This document shows positions 46,991 to 60,100 of a DNA stretch of 64,000 nucleotides, one piece after another; positions within the stretch are counted from its first letter, which is position 1, and every line of letters begins with the position of its first letter. The notes under the pieces are model-generated. The model saw only the letters and a list, made by a program, of their open reading frames with translations, ran no database searches and was not told where the DNA came from. This stretch comes from Galbula dea. Lineage: Eukaryota > Chordata > Aves > Piciformes > Galbulidae. The position numbers were made by a program, and so were the translations under genes. Location of the stretch: contig VWZX01006417.1 in the NCBI GenBank assembly GCA_013399015.1, forward strand, positions 547,614-611,613. The letters are read 5' to 3'.

Positions 46991-48801
46991 TGGGTCTGTA
47001 GGTGCCTACCTGCTGGAAGAAGGTGCGGGATGTGCCTTACAAGACAAAAGAAGGCCCCTGCATGCTTGGAATTCGCAGGTTTTCTGCGTTGTGTTTGTTT
47101 TCTGCCCACGTTCAGTGAACTCTGAATGTACTTTATTCAGCCTAAGCAGAGTGAGTGTGATCACGGGCAGTGTTGGAAAGAGCAGGTGGCAGAAACTCGG
47201 CACCCACTTAGTACTCTGTGCTCCCCCTAATGAGCCTTATTGCCTTGTTCCTCAACAGCAACTGTTAGAATGATCCTAATTTTTTAGCTAGACAAAGTCT
47301 CACTGCAGTTTACCAGGTAATTCCACCAGGTAGTTTCCAATTACTTTGAGCAGTAGCATGAACACATGAGAAAAAACAATCTGCAGTCTACACCATGAAG
47401 AAAACAGTGTGTATTTTAAAGGGTATTCTTGTGTGCACACCAGTGTTTGCAGTACCCATCCTCTTGTGTCTTCAAGTTACTTATTCACACTTCCAGAAAC
47501 CCATTCTATAGAACTTAAAACTGAAGAAAGGGAAACTTTAATTTTACTTTATTGGTCATTAAATTCAAATACAGATCTTTAAGGACTGGGATCCTCTGTT
47601 TGTGGAGAGGTTGGTTGATGCAGATACCTCTAGTGTTGTTGACTCAAAGCTGGGTGCTTTACCCAGTGTGCAAAGGCTACTCAATACACAGGGTCAAAAT
47701 ATTTGCTTTATTCCAGTTCAGAGGGTCCTGGGCAATAATTCCCCAAACCAGCACAACCAGTTACTAGTATATTTATATTATCTAGGCTATCTAACCACTC
47801 CTACTTACTGTAGAAGCACACTCCTACCTGATAACTGTTGGATGATCCTTTGTACTTGTACATCAAGACAAAGGTCTTGATGGACTGTACATGCTTGGTG
47901 GGTAGGGGTCTTTACTTGGAGGTGGGTGACTTAAGTTCTGGAGGTGTGCTTTTCCCATCATAATGAGCTAAGTTCATCTAAAGAACACAACCTGAGGAGT
48001 TCTTGAGGTGTCTCTGGGCACATGACCAGGGGAATCTCCTTGTTAAGGTCTGTCTGTGTCCTTTTCCCCTCCTCTGCTTTGAAAGGCTCTGCTGGATTCT
48101 GCCAAGCACATTAGCTGCTTCTCACTTCCCAAAGCTTGGTCTTGTCAAATGTCCCTTTTGGGTTGAATTTTTAACCTTTCATCAGGATGAGTTGCCTTAA
48201 TGTTTTTCTGATACCAATGCTTGAAAAGACAAGAAAAAAAATCAGCCATGGCCCAAAGCAACAGTAGATGAAGGGAGAAACCTCTGAGGAGTGTCTTCAG
48301 TGCTAGGGTGGCCCTTTGTGACTCCAGTTCCCAGCTGCAGCAGAGGTATAATGTCATTTATTAACAGCTGAGATTTGTGAGGAGCCTATAGGTGAGAAGG
48401 AATATGTGCCTGCAAAGCAGAATTGTTACATCCACTCTGGGGCAGCTCTTCCTTTGAGACACTTTCTGTGAAGTAGGAAGGGAGTTAAAAAGACCAGGGC
48501 AGGAATTTCTAAGAAGGTGCAGATACTAATGCAAGGTAAACTCTTTTTGGCACTTGCATGGGGAGGTGTGAGTTTATTTGAGAAACAATACCTGAGCCAG
48601 TCCTGTGTGTTTTGGAGGATGGCAGGTCCCTGTACTGAGCACAGGAAGGGTCAATGATGGATCAGAAACTTTGCCATGTGGAGAATGAAGGAGCTTGCCA
48701 CAAAAGTGAAAATTGTGCTAATGCAGATAATAACTGAGAGGGAGTGTCCTTATCAAGCACCTGGGGTATGCTGAAGGACCCTTAGGCTCTCTGCCCATCA
48801 C

Positions 48802-49192
48802 AGACTGTGAGGGGTTGGAAGGGAGCTCTGGAGATCATCCAGTCCAACCCCCCTGCCACAGCAGCCTCACCTACAAGCAGCTTGCACAGCATCACATCCA
48901 GGTTGCTTTGGAATGTCTCCAGAGATGGAGACTCCAGCACCTCTCTGGGCAGCCTGGGCCAGGGCTCTACCACCCTCCAAGGCAAGAAGTTCCTCCTGAG
49001 CTTTAGCTGGAACTTCTCTGTTCCAGTCTGTGCCTGTTGCCTCTTGTCCTATCCCTGGGCACCACTGACAAGAGCCTGGCCCCATCCTCCTGCCCCCAGC
49101 CTTGCAGTATTGATCAGCATTGCTAAGCTTCCCCCTCAGTCTTCTCCTCTCCAGGCTACCCAGCCCCAGCTCCTTCAGCCTCTCCCTATAAG
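48802..49192 (-). mobile_element. CR1 LINE, 3' segment
   Basis: Antisense copy of the ATGTCTCCAGAGATGGAGAC subtype, running back to GGCTACCCAGCCCCAGCTCC. Confidence 0.93.
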
Positions 49193-50215
49193 ATCACCTT
49201 GAACAACATTTATGCTCCTGTGATTTCTCCACCCTTTTGCTGCTCTTCTCATCTGATGGCTCCTAGAAAAACACTGACCTTGCTGCTTCAGTAATGCTCA
49301 TGTCATCAGTCTGCTCTTTGTGAGGAATGTGACACAGGGAAGTCCTAGAAGGCAGATGGAGCAGGTTACACTGCAGTGTTGCTGCTGTTGCTGCACTCTG
49401 CCCCCTGCCTGTCTGAAGCACTGCTCAAGAAGAGTCTTTGTTAGTTCAGGCATGTTTAGGATTAAAGTCTTGTCAGGACACCAACTATCCATAAATAACT
49501 GGATGCACAGCTCCTGAAATAGTGCAGAGCATGCACAAAACATCTGGATTAACAAGCAAACCAAACCATTTTTGACATCAACCTACAGAGAGCTTTGCCT
49601 GGCCTGTTTGTTATACTCTTTGAGTTTCCCTAAGTACCTGTTGCATTGTTTGCAGTGCTTTCAGGACAAGAGCTTTTGAGGAAACTCCCTGAATTGCTGC
49701 TCCTGCTCAGATTGGGCTTTTGGGTAAATGTGGCAGTGTTTTGCTGTATGATTTTAGTCCCCAAAAGCCATAGGCAAGAAAGGCTTAGCTTGTGCCACAG
49801 ATGGGCAGTGCTGACCCTTTACTAGGGCAGAGGGATCATGCTGGCAGCATTAGGTGGAGCTGGGAAGGACAGGGCTTGGGGCAGGCCATGGGGCAATGCC
49901 CAAATGCCCAGACTTGATGGTCAAAATCCTCCTCAGGCTGTTGCCCAGAGAACTGAGCAGCAGGACCCCTCCTGTCATGACCAAGAGCCACAGCAAGCAG
50001 GTGTCCCTTTGTATTCCCATCAGTTGTTGTGCTGGCTTTCCCCCCAGTGTGTCTCTGTGTGCTGGTGGACTGCCCTTTGCTCATGGGGAGCAGCCTGGAG
50101 GCAAGGAACCTGTTTGCTGCTCGAGGTGGAGTGGAGCATGGGTGCAGCTGGCAGGTGCTGTGTTGGCATTAGCAGCAGACTTGGTGCAAGTATGGAGCCC
50201 TTCCTGAAACAGTGA

Positions 50216-50345
50216 ACCATGCCACTAAACCATGGCCCTAAGGACCACAGCTAGATGTTTTCTGAAGGCCTCCAGGGGTGGTGACTCCACCACTGCCCTG
50301 GGCAGCCTGGGCCAATGCCTGACAGCTCTTGGCTGGGCAGAAATG
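50216..50345 (-). mobile_element. CR1 LINE fragment
   Basis: CATGCCACTAAACCATGGCC to GCCTGGGCCAATGCCTGACA, antisense; both ends truncated, the 3' terminus missing. Confidence 0.88.
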
Positions 50346-51136
50346 TCTTCTAGAGCCTGCTTGTGTTGTGATCTTAGCCAGGCCTAATCAGAATACTAGC
50401 CACCCATAATTCAGGTTGTCTAGACTTCATTGAGGAGCAATAGGTAGTGTTTGTGCAAGATTTTAATGCATGCTGCTTAAACTGATTTCTTAAAGTGCCT
50501 ATAGATTATTTTATGGATGGAAGAAATTGACTGAGTTAGGATTTGAGAGAAGGTCAGGGACAGAGATGGGATTTGTTTCCCAAGTGTTTTGCTGCTCATT
50601 TCCATAGCATACCTTTGCCTTTGGAACAAGTCTGGGATCATATCTGCCAGTTTTTAGGTTCTTCAGGTTATTGTGCTTATGAAATAAGTAACCTGCCCTC
50701 CAGAGAGGATTTTTTAAGCTCCTGTTCAATAAAATGTTGCACTGAAGCAGCTGGGTTGGTGCTGGCCTGGGTTAGTTCCCTGGTCCTGCTTGTTCTGAGG
50801 CTCCCCAGGAGTTTCTAGCAGGGGACACAGGAGTGGCTGGAGGCTGACAAGAGGAGGAGGGCTGAGGAATGGCATGAGGGTCATTGCCTCAGGGAGAAAT
50901 GCCTATGAACCTGCAGAGGTTTAGGCAGCTCAGGGGTGATTTCAGCAACACAGTCACTGGGAGGTTTTTAGCAGCTTTTGATGTCTTTAGCTTTTCATTG
51001 CCACTCCTGGAGGGACAGTTGAGGTGTTTGGCTATGCTCTGGGTCAGGCAGCATTGTTACTTCCCAAAGGGATGTTTCAATAACAGGGCAAGTAAAAGGC
51101 ATTCAGAACTAACTTTCTCTTTTGTCTTTTTGGCAG

Positions 51137-51181
51137 GTTTAAAAATGGCTGAAGATGGCAGTGATGAGCTGATATTTATTT
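51137..51181 (+). CDS. PRDM15: PRDM15 exon with start codon
   Basis: Acceptor TTTTTGGCAG ends at 51136; ATG at 51145 begins MAEDGSDELIFI. Donor GTAAGT follows the first base of a Trp codon (phase 1). Eight bases of 5'UTR, or extra coding sequence, precede the ATG in this exon. Confidence 0.92.
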
Positions 51182-54100
51182 GTAAGTATTAGAAAGGCAA
51201 ATGATCTCATGATGGAACTCATCTGCTTAGAATAGCTGCCACTGAAGACTGAAACAGGCTTGGTTTTTGTTTAGAGAGTGTTTCTGTAGAGGAAGCTGAA
51301 ACAGCTGGTGGAGTAGAGGGAGAAGGTTGCTGGTTTTAAGGATACACATCCTCCTGGTTTACACAAAGAGACCTCTGAGTGTGAGTTAGCAGAAGAGCTT
51401 CTTCATGGTTGAAGTGAGACTGAAGGCCTAGCCCTAGTCTAAGCCCTGTTTTAGGCTTAGACTAGCCAGTTTTAGCAGCCAGGAGTGCCTGTGGGGAGCT
51501 CTGACCTCTGGCCTGAGCTGAAGAGCTGCACCTCCACAGGAGGAGAATGCAGCAGACTCATTCCTCTTTCTGGACAAGCACCAGCTGCCTTGAGAAGCCT
51601 CACTCATGCCATTCACTGTGGGTTTTGGCTGTCCCTGCAGCTAGACCTGCTCTGCATGCAGCTCAGCTTTGGGGTGTGCATTCTCTTAACCCTGGGTGCC
51701 AGGCTGGGCCCTGTCACCTGGCATCTGCACTGGTGGGGTCATGGGGCATGAAGAGAGGCTGCAGCAGTAGTTTGCCCAGGGAGGTTTCCCAGGCTTGCTG
51801 GAGCTTCTCTAGGAGGTTTGTTTCCCAGTGACATGCTAGCCTTGCAGCCTCTCCTTTGGCACCAGCCTCACCATGCAGGATCTGGTGTTACAGGGGAATA
51901 AAGTTAAGAGCTGTAGAGTCTGCTGCCCTACTTGTGTGAGCAGAGAGGAGCTGGGTGCTGTGGATTTTAGCTGTCAAGAGCAGAATGGAGCATGTGTCTT
52001 TGGTGGTATGGATCTAGAAGGCCTACAGTTCCACTCTTCCTTGCAGCTCACACTCACCTCAGTGTTGACTCAAGAGGCATTTTATGGAGTTGCAGATACC
52101 AGTAGGGAAGTTACCTTCTCTTCTCCTCCCTGGAAAGCCCTTGGTGGATAGCAGTAGGGCTGGAGATGTGATAGCATTCCCTAATGGCACAGACAGAGAG
52201 TGTCACACCCCATGATCTTCTCCCTTCCAGTGGAGCTCATTGAATTTCTTGAGCTTTCTTGTGTTTTCTGTAAGTTTTTCCCATGGGATCTGGGAACTGC
52301 TGATGTTCTGAAAGAGTGAGTTGTTATGGATCACAGAATTATCCAGCTTGGAAGAGACCTTTAAGATCCTCAAGTCCAACCAGCAACCTAGCACCACCAT
52401 GCCACTAACCCATGGCCCTAAGGACCACAGCTAGATGGTTTTGGAAGCCCTCCAGGGATGGTGACTCCACCAGTGCCCTGGGCAGCCTGGGCCAATGCCT
52501 AACAGCTCTTGCTGGGAAGAAATTGTTCCTGCTCTCCAATCTAAACCTCCCCTGGTGCAACTTGAGGCCATTGCCTCTTGTCCTCTGACTGTGCACCAAT
52601 GATCCTGTGCACTCCCCTAGTTAACACCATGGAGTATCTATATCCTGAGAGCTTTGGAATATTTTGGCAGAAGCCTGTGAATATATACATTCCCCCTGGG
52701 GGATTTTACCAATTCTCCACTAATCCTCTTTGTTAGTTCACTGGTACAGAGAGGTTTCCAGTTAGGAGTACAGAGTAGCTTTTCCAGAGGGGCCATACCC
52801 TGGAATGATGAGGCTTTCACCTTGTTCTCTTCCCAAAGAAGATAGGACCACCCTCTACATTGCATCCTAACTGGGGTTCTCTAACTTGCCCTTGTGAGCA
52901 TGGAGCTGAGATGGGAGTTGCACTACAGGAATGTTAGCCCTGTGTGATGATCTATTCTTCAGCTGAGCCAGCAGCTGACCAGGCAGAGGACTTTGACAGC
53001 TTTTCTTTTCCCCAGGGAAGGAATGTGTATGCATTTGAAATCATGTTAAGTTGGCTTATTTTAGAAAGCTTCAGGTTATCCTGCTCTGAAAATGGTTTCA
53101 TAGGAACCCTTCAGTCCTGGGAAGTGAATTTAGGTAAGCTGAGAGTGATTTTGGACAGCCAGCTGGCTTGTTTGGAAAGGCACAGAGGCTATCTCCATCC
53201 ACTGTGGCTGAGGAGCAGGAGCAGAACAGGCATGGCTCCAGGCAGAGCTGGGCTCTCCACAGCATGCTTGTGCCCTGCTGAGGCTCTCTGTCAGTCCTGC
53301 TGCAGGTTTAAGCCTCTCAAAAGACCATTCTGCCCCAGCTGTTTCTAAAAGCCTGGGCTCTGATGCAATATGAATAAACATCTGCCTCTCTTTGCATGTG
53401 TTTTGCCTGCTGTTAGAGTCTTTGGCTTTTAGCTGTCTTGACAAAGGTGTTTTGAATCCCTTGCAGGGTGTGAGGATTGTGGGCAGTACCATGATTCAGA
53501 GTGTCCTGAACTGGGCCCAGTGGTGACAGTCAAAGACTCCTTTGTGTTGAGCAGAGCAAGGTAAGGAACATTTGGGTTAGTTCTGACTAACCCAACCCTC
53601 ATGTTAGTGAAGTCCCAACCCATGGAGAGCACGTGGCCTTGATTAAATAGAAAGATCCATGCAGACACTGAAGTGCTCTGCTGAACTGAAGTTAAAAAAT
53701 GACTTGTAGCTCCTCAGGACTTGGCTTCTTTGCTGAGCTTTCTGTCCAAAAGTCAGCCAGTGCCAGGTGGGCTGCTGGCTTCTCTCTTGGTAGAGTATCT
53801 GCAACTTCTTTCCCCTCTTCAGATCTTTTTTTTTTTGCCTCCTGTTTTCTACTTTTCTTTTTTCCCCCTTCTAATTGAATGCTGTTATTTATTTGTCTGA
53901 TGGAGTTGGTAGTGCTCAGATGTTCCAACTGGGGATGTTTGCTTTTCAGCCTTTTATTGACATGCAGATGCTAAGTTTTCCCTAGTGGAAGTGTGGGCTG
54001 CTGGATAGTGGATTTGAAAGTAAAGGTTAAAAATGGCCATGCTAAAGAAACATGTAGTTATTTGCTAAAGCAAACAGAATCACAAGCAAAGATCTGGAGA

Positions 54101-57100
54101 GTCAGAGGATAATTCATTTTGGAAGAGGTCTCAGGATATTGCAGTCAGAGATAACACCAGGCTGAGCAGCTCCTTTTTCATTTGCATGCATACTGTCTCT
54201 TCTGCTCTTGCCATGAGCCCCCTGGAAGAACCTGACCCTTCCATCTCAATGACATCCCTCTAGGGGATGCAGGGCTTCTTGCACCACCCACAGCCATCTC
54301 TTCCCCAGGCTACCCAAGCTCTGCTTCCCCAGCCTCTCCTCACAGAGAGCCTCCTCTATCCATGCCAGTTCTTCCCTGAATTCACTCCAGTTTATCAATG
54401 TCTTTCCCATCTTGGGAGCCCAAAACAAGAGATAGAACCTAGCAAGTGCAAAGCATGTGTAACTGTTTATTTTTCTCAATTCTCTCTTCAATTTTTAGAT
54501 CATCTTTGCCTTCTAATTTGGAGATAAGGCAGCTGGAAGATGGAACTGAAGGGGTGTTTGCTCTGACTCAGCTGGTGAAACGTACCCAGTTTGGCCCATT
54601 TGAATCCAAGAGAGTTGCCAAGCTGGAAAAAGAATCTGGTTTTCCCCTGAAGGTAAGACAGGGAAGAAGAAAAGCAGTGACAGGGAGGCAGTTCTACCCA
54701 GGATGGATGTATGCTGTCTAACACTATGGAAAAACACTCTGTAGAGGGGTTCCTTTTAGGCCTGCCCTGTAATGGGAGTGGTTAAACAAGGGCAAGATAG
54801 AGAAGAACCAAACCAGGGGCTGGTTCTGCATGTTTGAAGTGAGCATCCTTACAGGAGACAGGGCTAGGATGCAGTCAGCAAACCTTCTTGTCTTTCACCT
54901 TCTGTGTGTGATGCTACAAGAGGGGTGGTGACTCTGGCAGTTCATTTGGGTTGTATTAATATGTCTCTTAAATTTGATTGTGTCTGCTTAATGAGCAACC
55001 TAGGCATTAGGTTTATGGAACAGGATAAGTAGTTCTGTTTTCCTGGCTTGCATTTGTTTTATTCTTCTCTTGGCAAGTTTAGGTAGGAGAAATGCTCTGG
55101 TAAATACCTGACTGATCAGCCTCAGGCTGGTGGCTGTTCCACTGCTTGTTTGGGGTCCTCTCCATTCTCCTCTCTTCAGTCATTCCAATTTTGTGAGGAG
55201 CTGGTGGCTCTAGCAAGAATTCTTAAGACACAAGTTCAATGTGTTCCCATCCTGCCCCTGGTAGTCTGTCTCAGACTTAACTCATCTGAAGATGTGACTG
55301 ATGCAGGAAACATGCCTGATGCAAGTGCTGTGGCTTTGCCTCTAACCTACCTTGCAAAAGCAGAGAACAGCAGCTCTCCTGACCTCTTTATGCCTTGTCA
55401 AGGGCTTTATTCTCTGCCTGTTTTCCCTGGTAGGTGTTCCAGAAGGATGGACCCCTGGTATATTTTGACACCTCCAATGAAGATGATTGCAACTGGATGA
55501 TGATGGTGAGACCAGCCACTGCCTATGAGCATCAGAACCTAACTGCCTTCCAGCATGACAATGACATTTACTTCACCACCTCCCGGGACATCCCAGCAGG
55601 GGCTGAGCTGCGAGTGTGGTACGCAGCTTTTTACGCCAAAAAAATGGAAAAGCCAGTGCTGAAGCAGGTCACTAGTGTTGCCAATGGTATGTCTGGGGGC
55701 CTTCTTTCCTTCCTAAGGGCCCAGTCCTCACAGGGGCTGATAGTCCCCTGCTCTTGGAGTTGACAGTGCTTTAGGAGCTAGGCTCTTAGGCTCTGCCCCC
55801 CCCGCCCCGAGTTTTCTCAGCCTGCATGCCTGGTTGCTCTGCCAGAAGACAGCCTAGATTCACCTTGCTGTGGCTGAGAGGTTGCAACCAGATGACCTAG
55901 CTGATGATCTCTTCAGAGTCAGCAAACTGGAGAAGTAGTTCTTCACTAAAGAACTGGTGGTTGCATCAAAACCATTTCTGGGTAGGAGAGCAAAGGAACC
56001 CAAGTGTCAGTGTAGGTCTAAAGCTATCTGCAGGTGTGCTAAAGGAGCCATTCTTCTTCAGTTGTAGTGACAGTGTTTTGCCTGTGCTCAGAGCTGTTCA
56101 TAGAGCTCCAAAAACCTCCTTTGATCTCATGCAGCCTTCCATGGGACCTGCTAGCACAAGATAAGCTCCAGGGTGAGCTGAGCCCTGACAGAGAAAGGCA
56201 GCAGATTTGTTAGAAACTGAATTAGAATTTTCAGAAGTCTTTTGTTCTTTTCCTTTTGTTCTGCTTTTTGCCCTTCTACAGCTAAGAGGCATGATCCTTT
56301 AGCCCTGCAAGGGCATTGTCTTTCTGCCCTTGAGTTGGGAGTACTCCCTGAATGGTTCTTAGTGCTACACTGAGGATAATTTGGGGTGACAAACGGCTTG
56401 GGGAGAGGCCATTGCCATCAGCATGCTTTATGGCTGCTGCTAAGCACAGTCTTGAGCATTGCAGCTGAATTGATGCAGTGAACAGGTTCCTGAATTCTGA
56501 GATGTTTCTTGCTGGTGTTAACAGAGTTCTCATCTTTTCCCTCTTCAGTTTAACCTCTTCCTGTGTTCTTGAGTATCCAAAAATACTGTTTAGGTGTGTC
56601 CTGCTCTCTCTGTTCAGCACTTTCCCTGCACACTCCAGAGTATGAAAGACACATTGGATGAGATTTGGGCATAAAAGTGCCCTGCTTAGGGTTTTATATG
56701 AGAGTGTTTTTTGCAGGCCTGCTATAAGGCAGATCTTTTTGACTGTGTGGTTCCTGCCCTCAGCACAGAGCAAGAGAATTGAAGAAGCTGGAAAGTAAAG
56801 GAATTGTTTTTCCTCTTCACAGATATATGCTTGGTAGTGATGGAATCTGATAAAGAGGGGAGTAAAATCTCTTCAAAACCTTCATCTGCTGCCTTCCCCC
56901 ATAAAAAACCAAAGAAATCCAGCATACCAGCAGCTGATCCAGCAGGTAGGCAAAAGTGGAGTACTTCTAAGCTGCTCAAAACTGCTTTAGATGATGCCTT
57001 TGAGAATCACAGTTCTTTAGAAACGTGATCAAGGGACTCTCAGGACTTTGCAAGAGCACTGCTGTTCTCTTCTGGCATCATTTAGTTTCTGTTCTGACTT

Positions 57101-60100
57101 CTCATCTGAAGTTTCAAGTGTTCATCTTTGGAAAATCCTGAAGTGGTTCCAGCTGCCCCTGGGAACCTCTTGCTGCTTAAAGTGTAACTTGTAATAGCCA
57201 GGGAGCTCTTGCCTGATAAACAAAGCTGTAGGGGTTTACCACCTTCCCATTTTCAAAGCTTTTGAGTATTATTTTCTTGTTGCAATTTAGTGACCACTCC
57301 AGAAGGCAATGGAGCTGCAGAAGCAGAGTCCAGCCAGTGGACATGTAAAGTGTGTTCATCTGCTTTCCAGGAGCCTCAGCTGCTGACAGGTAAGAAGTGC
57401 TAGGTATTCATGAGAGAATACTGAGGAGCATCAGGAGAATTCTGCTCTTCTGGGGCTCCATTCATGCTGCAGTAACAGAAAGGTTTTCATTTTTGTGTTC
57501 CCTGAGAAGGTAGAACAGTGATATTTAGGATATGGCAGTGGTCAGTCTCTGGGCAAACAACTATGATGTTGAATCTAGAAGAAATAAAACTGCTGTCTAA
57601 AAGAGCACAGGCTGCCCAGAGAGGTGCTGGAGTCTCCATCTCTGGAGACATTCCAAAGCCACCTGGATGTGATGCTGTGCAAGCTGCTTGTAGGTGAGGC
57701 TGCTGTAGCAGGGGGGTTGGACTAGATGATCTCCAGAGCTCCCTGCCAACCCCTCACACTCTGGGATTCTGAAGACACAAGCAGGGGTTGCCTGGTGTGG
57801 CTGAGGTGAGCAGAACCAACCCCCATTGGCAGGACAGCACATCTGTGATTCTGGCCATTTGATGGAAGTGTTTTTGAAAAGGGGACTTAGGCTGCTCAAT
57901 AACTTTGGCATTTGGGAGAACATGATGAGGGAGCACAGCCTTTGTGCTGTTCATCACATCAGTGTCTGTGAGGAATCATTGCACTGTTTCATAGAGGTTC
58001 TGCTCTTATTTAGAAAGAAATTGTGATTGCTTTTGAAGGAATTTGAAGTCAGTCTCTGCTAAGTCAGGCTGACCTGATAGATAGGCTTCAGCTGGATCTA
58101 TCCTCCTGAGTATTTCATGCCAGCTTCTTTCCTCCTTCCTCTCTTGTTCTCTCCCATCCACCCAGAGCACTTGCTGAGTCACCTGGAACAAGCTAAAGGT
58201 GCCCCTCAAAGCAGCCAAACTGAGGCCACTACAGAGAAGGCAGCAGAAGCTCCCCCTGGGGATCAGCCAGTGCTTTGTGATGCAGCCAGTGGCACTACAG
58301 ACTCGAGGAGGAAAGCCAGGAGGGGAAGAAAGCCCAAAACAGCAAAAGCAGAAACTCCCATTGTCATTGTTGAAGATGATGATTCTCCAGGTAAAATAGA
58401 ACTTAAGACAATGCTGAGCACATCTCCCATCACCCATCTATGGTGTGCCCTGCTCAGGAGGGCTTTCAAAGTAGCACAGAGATAGAATGGACTTTTGTAG
58501 TGAGATCACTAAGCCAGACCATTTACAAGCTCTCTGAACTATCTCTGAGGGGCTTGTCTCTGCTAGGTGTTGCAGCACCTACACCTAGATCACTTGTGTT
58601 CTCCTGTGGTGGTTTCAGCAGTAGAGAAGCCCAGGGTGTGGTGGTGATGAGAGACTTGCCTAACTTTCTGCAAGAAGCCTTCTCCCTCTCAAGAGGAGAT
58701 GCCTTCCTCTTCTCTACCTTTAGGTTTAGTCTTGAAAGGAGCTTTTCTCAGGGCCTTACCTCCCTTCAGGTAGGAGATTTCATGATGTTTAGTCAAGTGA
58801 CCCCTTAGGAACAGGTTGGAAAGGGAAGAAATGATGCTTTTCTGAGTGGTAGTGGCTGCACCTTGTCATTCAGTAGCCACCTTCTCTGTCTTGCAAGTGC
58901 TACCTACTCCTTAGCAATCCATTCCTTGTCATTGGCAGCTAATATGTTTGTGGACAAATAATGTGTCCAGTGCCACATTTTATTGCAGATTCTGCATTTC
59001 TGGGTTTATTTCTAGCTCTCCACATTAACACTGTTTTTTTTTCTGATGTGTTTGCAGTGGAACATGTAGCTGAAATGGTAACTGAGGTCCCCCCAGAAGA
59101 GGTAGCTCTGCCTTCAGCTACAGAAGAGAGGATTATGGAATTGGTTTTAGGGAAGATGCCTAGCACCACCAACAGCATCAGCTCAGTGACAAAGTAAGTG
59201 TTCTGGGATGCAGAATTTCCCCTTAGATGAATGAAGATTATGTAGCATGGAACAGATCTGCTCAACTGCTGGGCCAACAGATACTGGGGTTTTAATCAGC
59301 TACAAATTGTGTGCTGCTGCAAGAGCTGCCTTTGAGTGCCTCAGAGCTGGCTTGTGCACAGGTGGTGAGATACTGGGGGTAGAATTTGGGAGCTTAAGCC
59401 ATGAGAATTTTGGTTTTCATCATGTTACTCTTCTGTTCAGTCTGATTCCAGAAGTCCCTTTCAGCTGCAAGGGGAAATATGACTCCTGTTGAATGTGGGT
59501 AGTGAAACAAGCCAAGAGATTTTTGCTAAAGGAATTAAGCTAACTGTTATTATTCCTGAGTCTTGCTTAGCATCTTAACTCATGAGTGACTTCCTGTGGG
59601 TTTGTGCATGTGATACCTCAGATTGAGAGCAGTGGGAGGGGAAAACTTCAGTGTAACAGAGCCTCAGGGAGATTCTTCAGTATCACTTGATTAATTGAGA
59701 TTCTTTTTCTCTTGGTAAAAATTGACTTTTTAAATTGCTTTTTGTGCAATAAAACACTTGCTTTTTCAAAATGCCCTCTATTGAAGTCCTTAGCAGACAC
59801 AGAGCCAGCATTGCCAGCAGGTGCTTGTGCTGGGAAACAGAAGAGTATTGCTTCTTGGTGGCCTGCTGCCCCCTGAGCATACTCACCTTCTGCATGTCAG
59901 CTGCCAAGCTTCCTCAGCTGAAGTAGTGCTAATGTTTGCGGAGCACAAGCAGAACAGATCTTTCCTGTTTCTCTGAGGAGCCTGCAAAAAGAGCTTCTGA
60001 GGCTGGTGGCTGCTGCTTTTTTCCCCTCTTTTGTACTGGGTAAAGATAATTTGGAGTGAGCTGGGCTCTGACATCTGCTGCTTTCAGAGGGTGGCCTGGA

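Larger units (their letters stand above)
46991..51136 (+). other. PRDM15: PRDM15 5' intron
   Basis: About 4-5 kb between the CpG island and the first recognised coding exon. It holds antisense CR1 copies at 48.8-49.2 and 50.2 kb. The remainder shows no recognisable feature. Confidence 0.7.
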
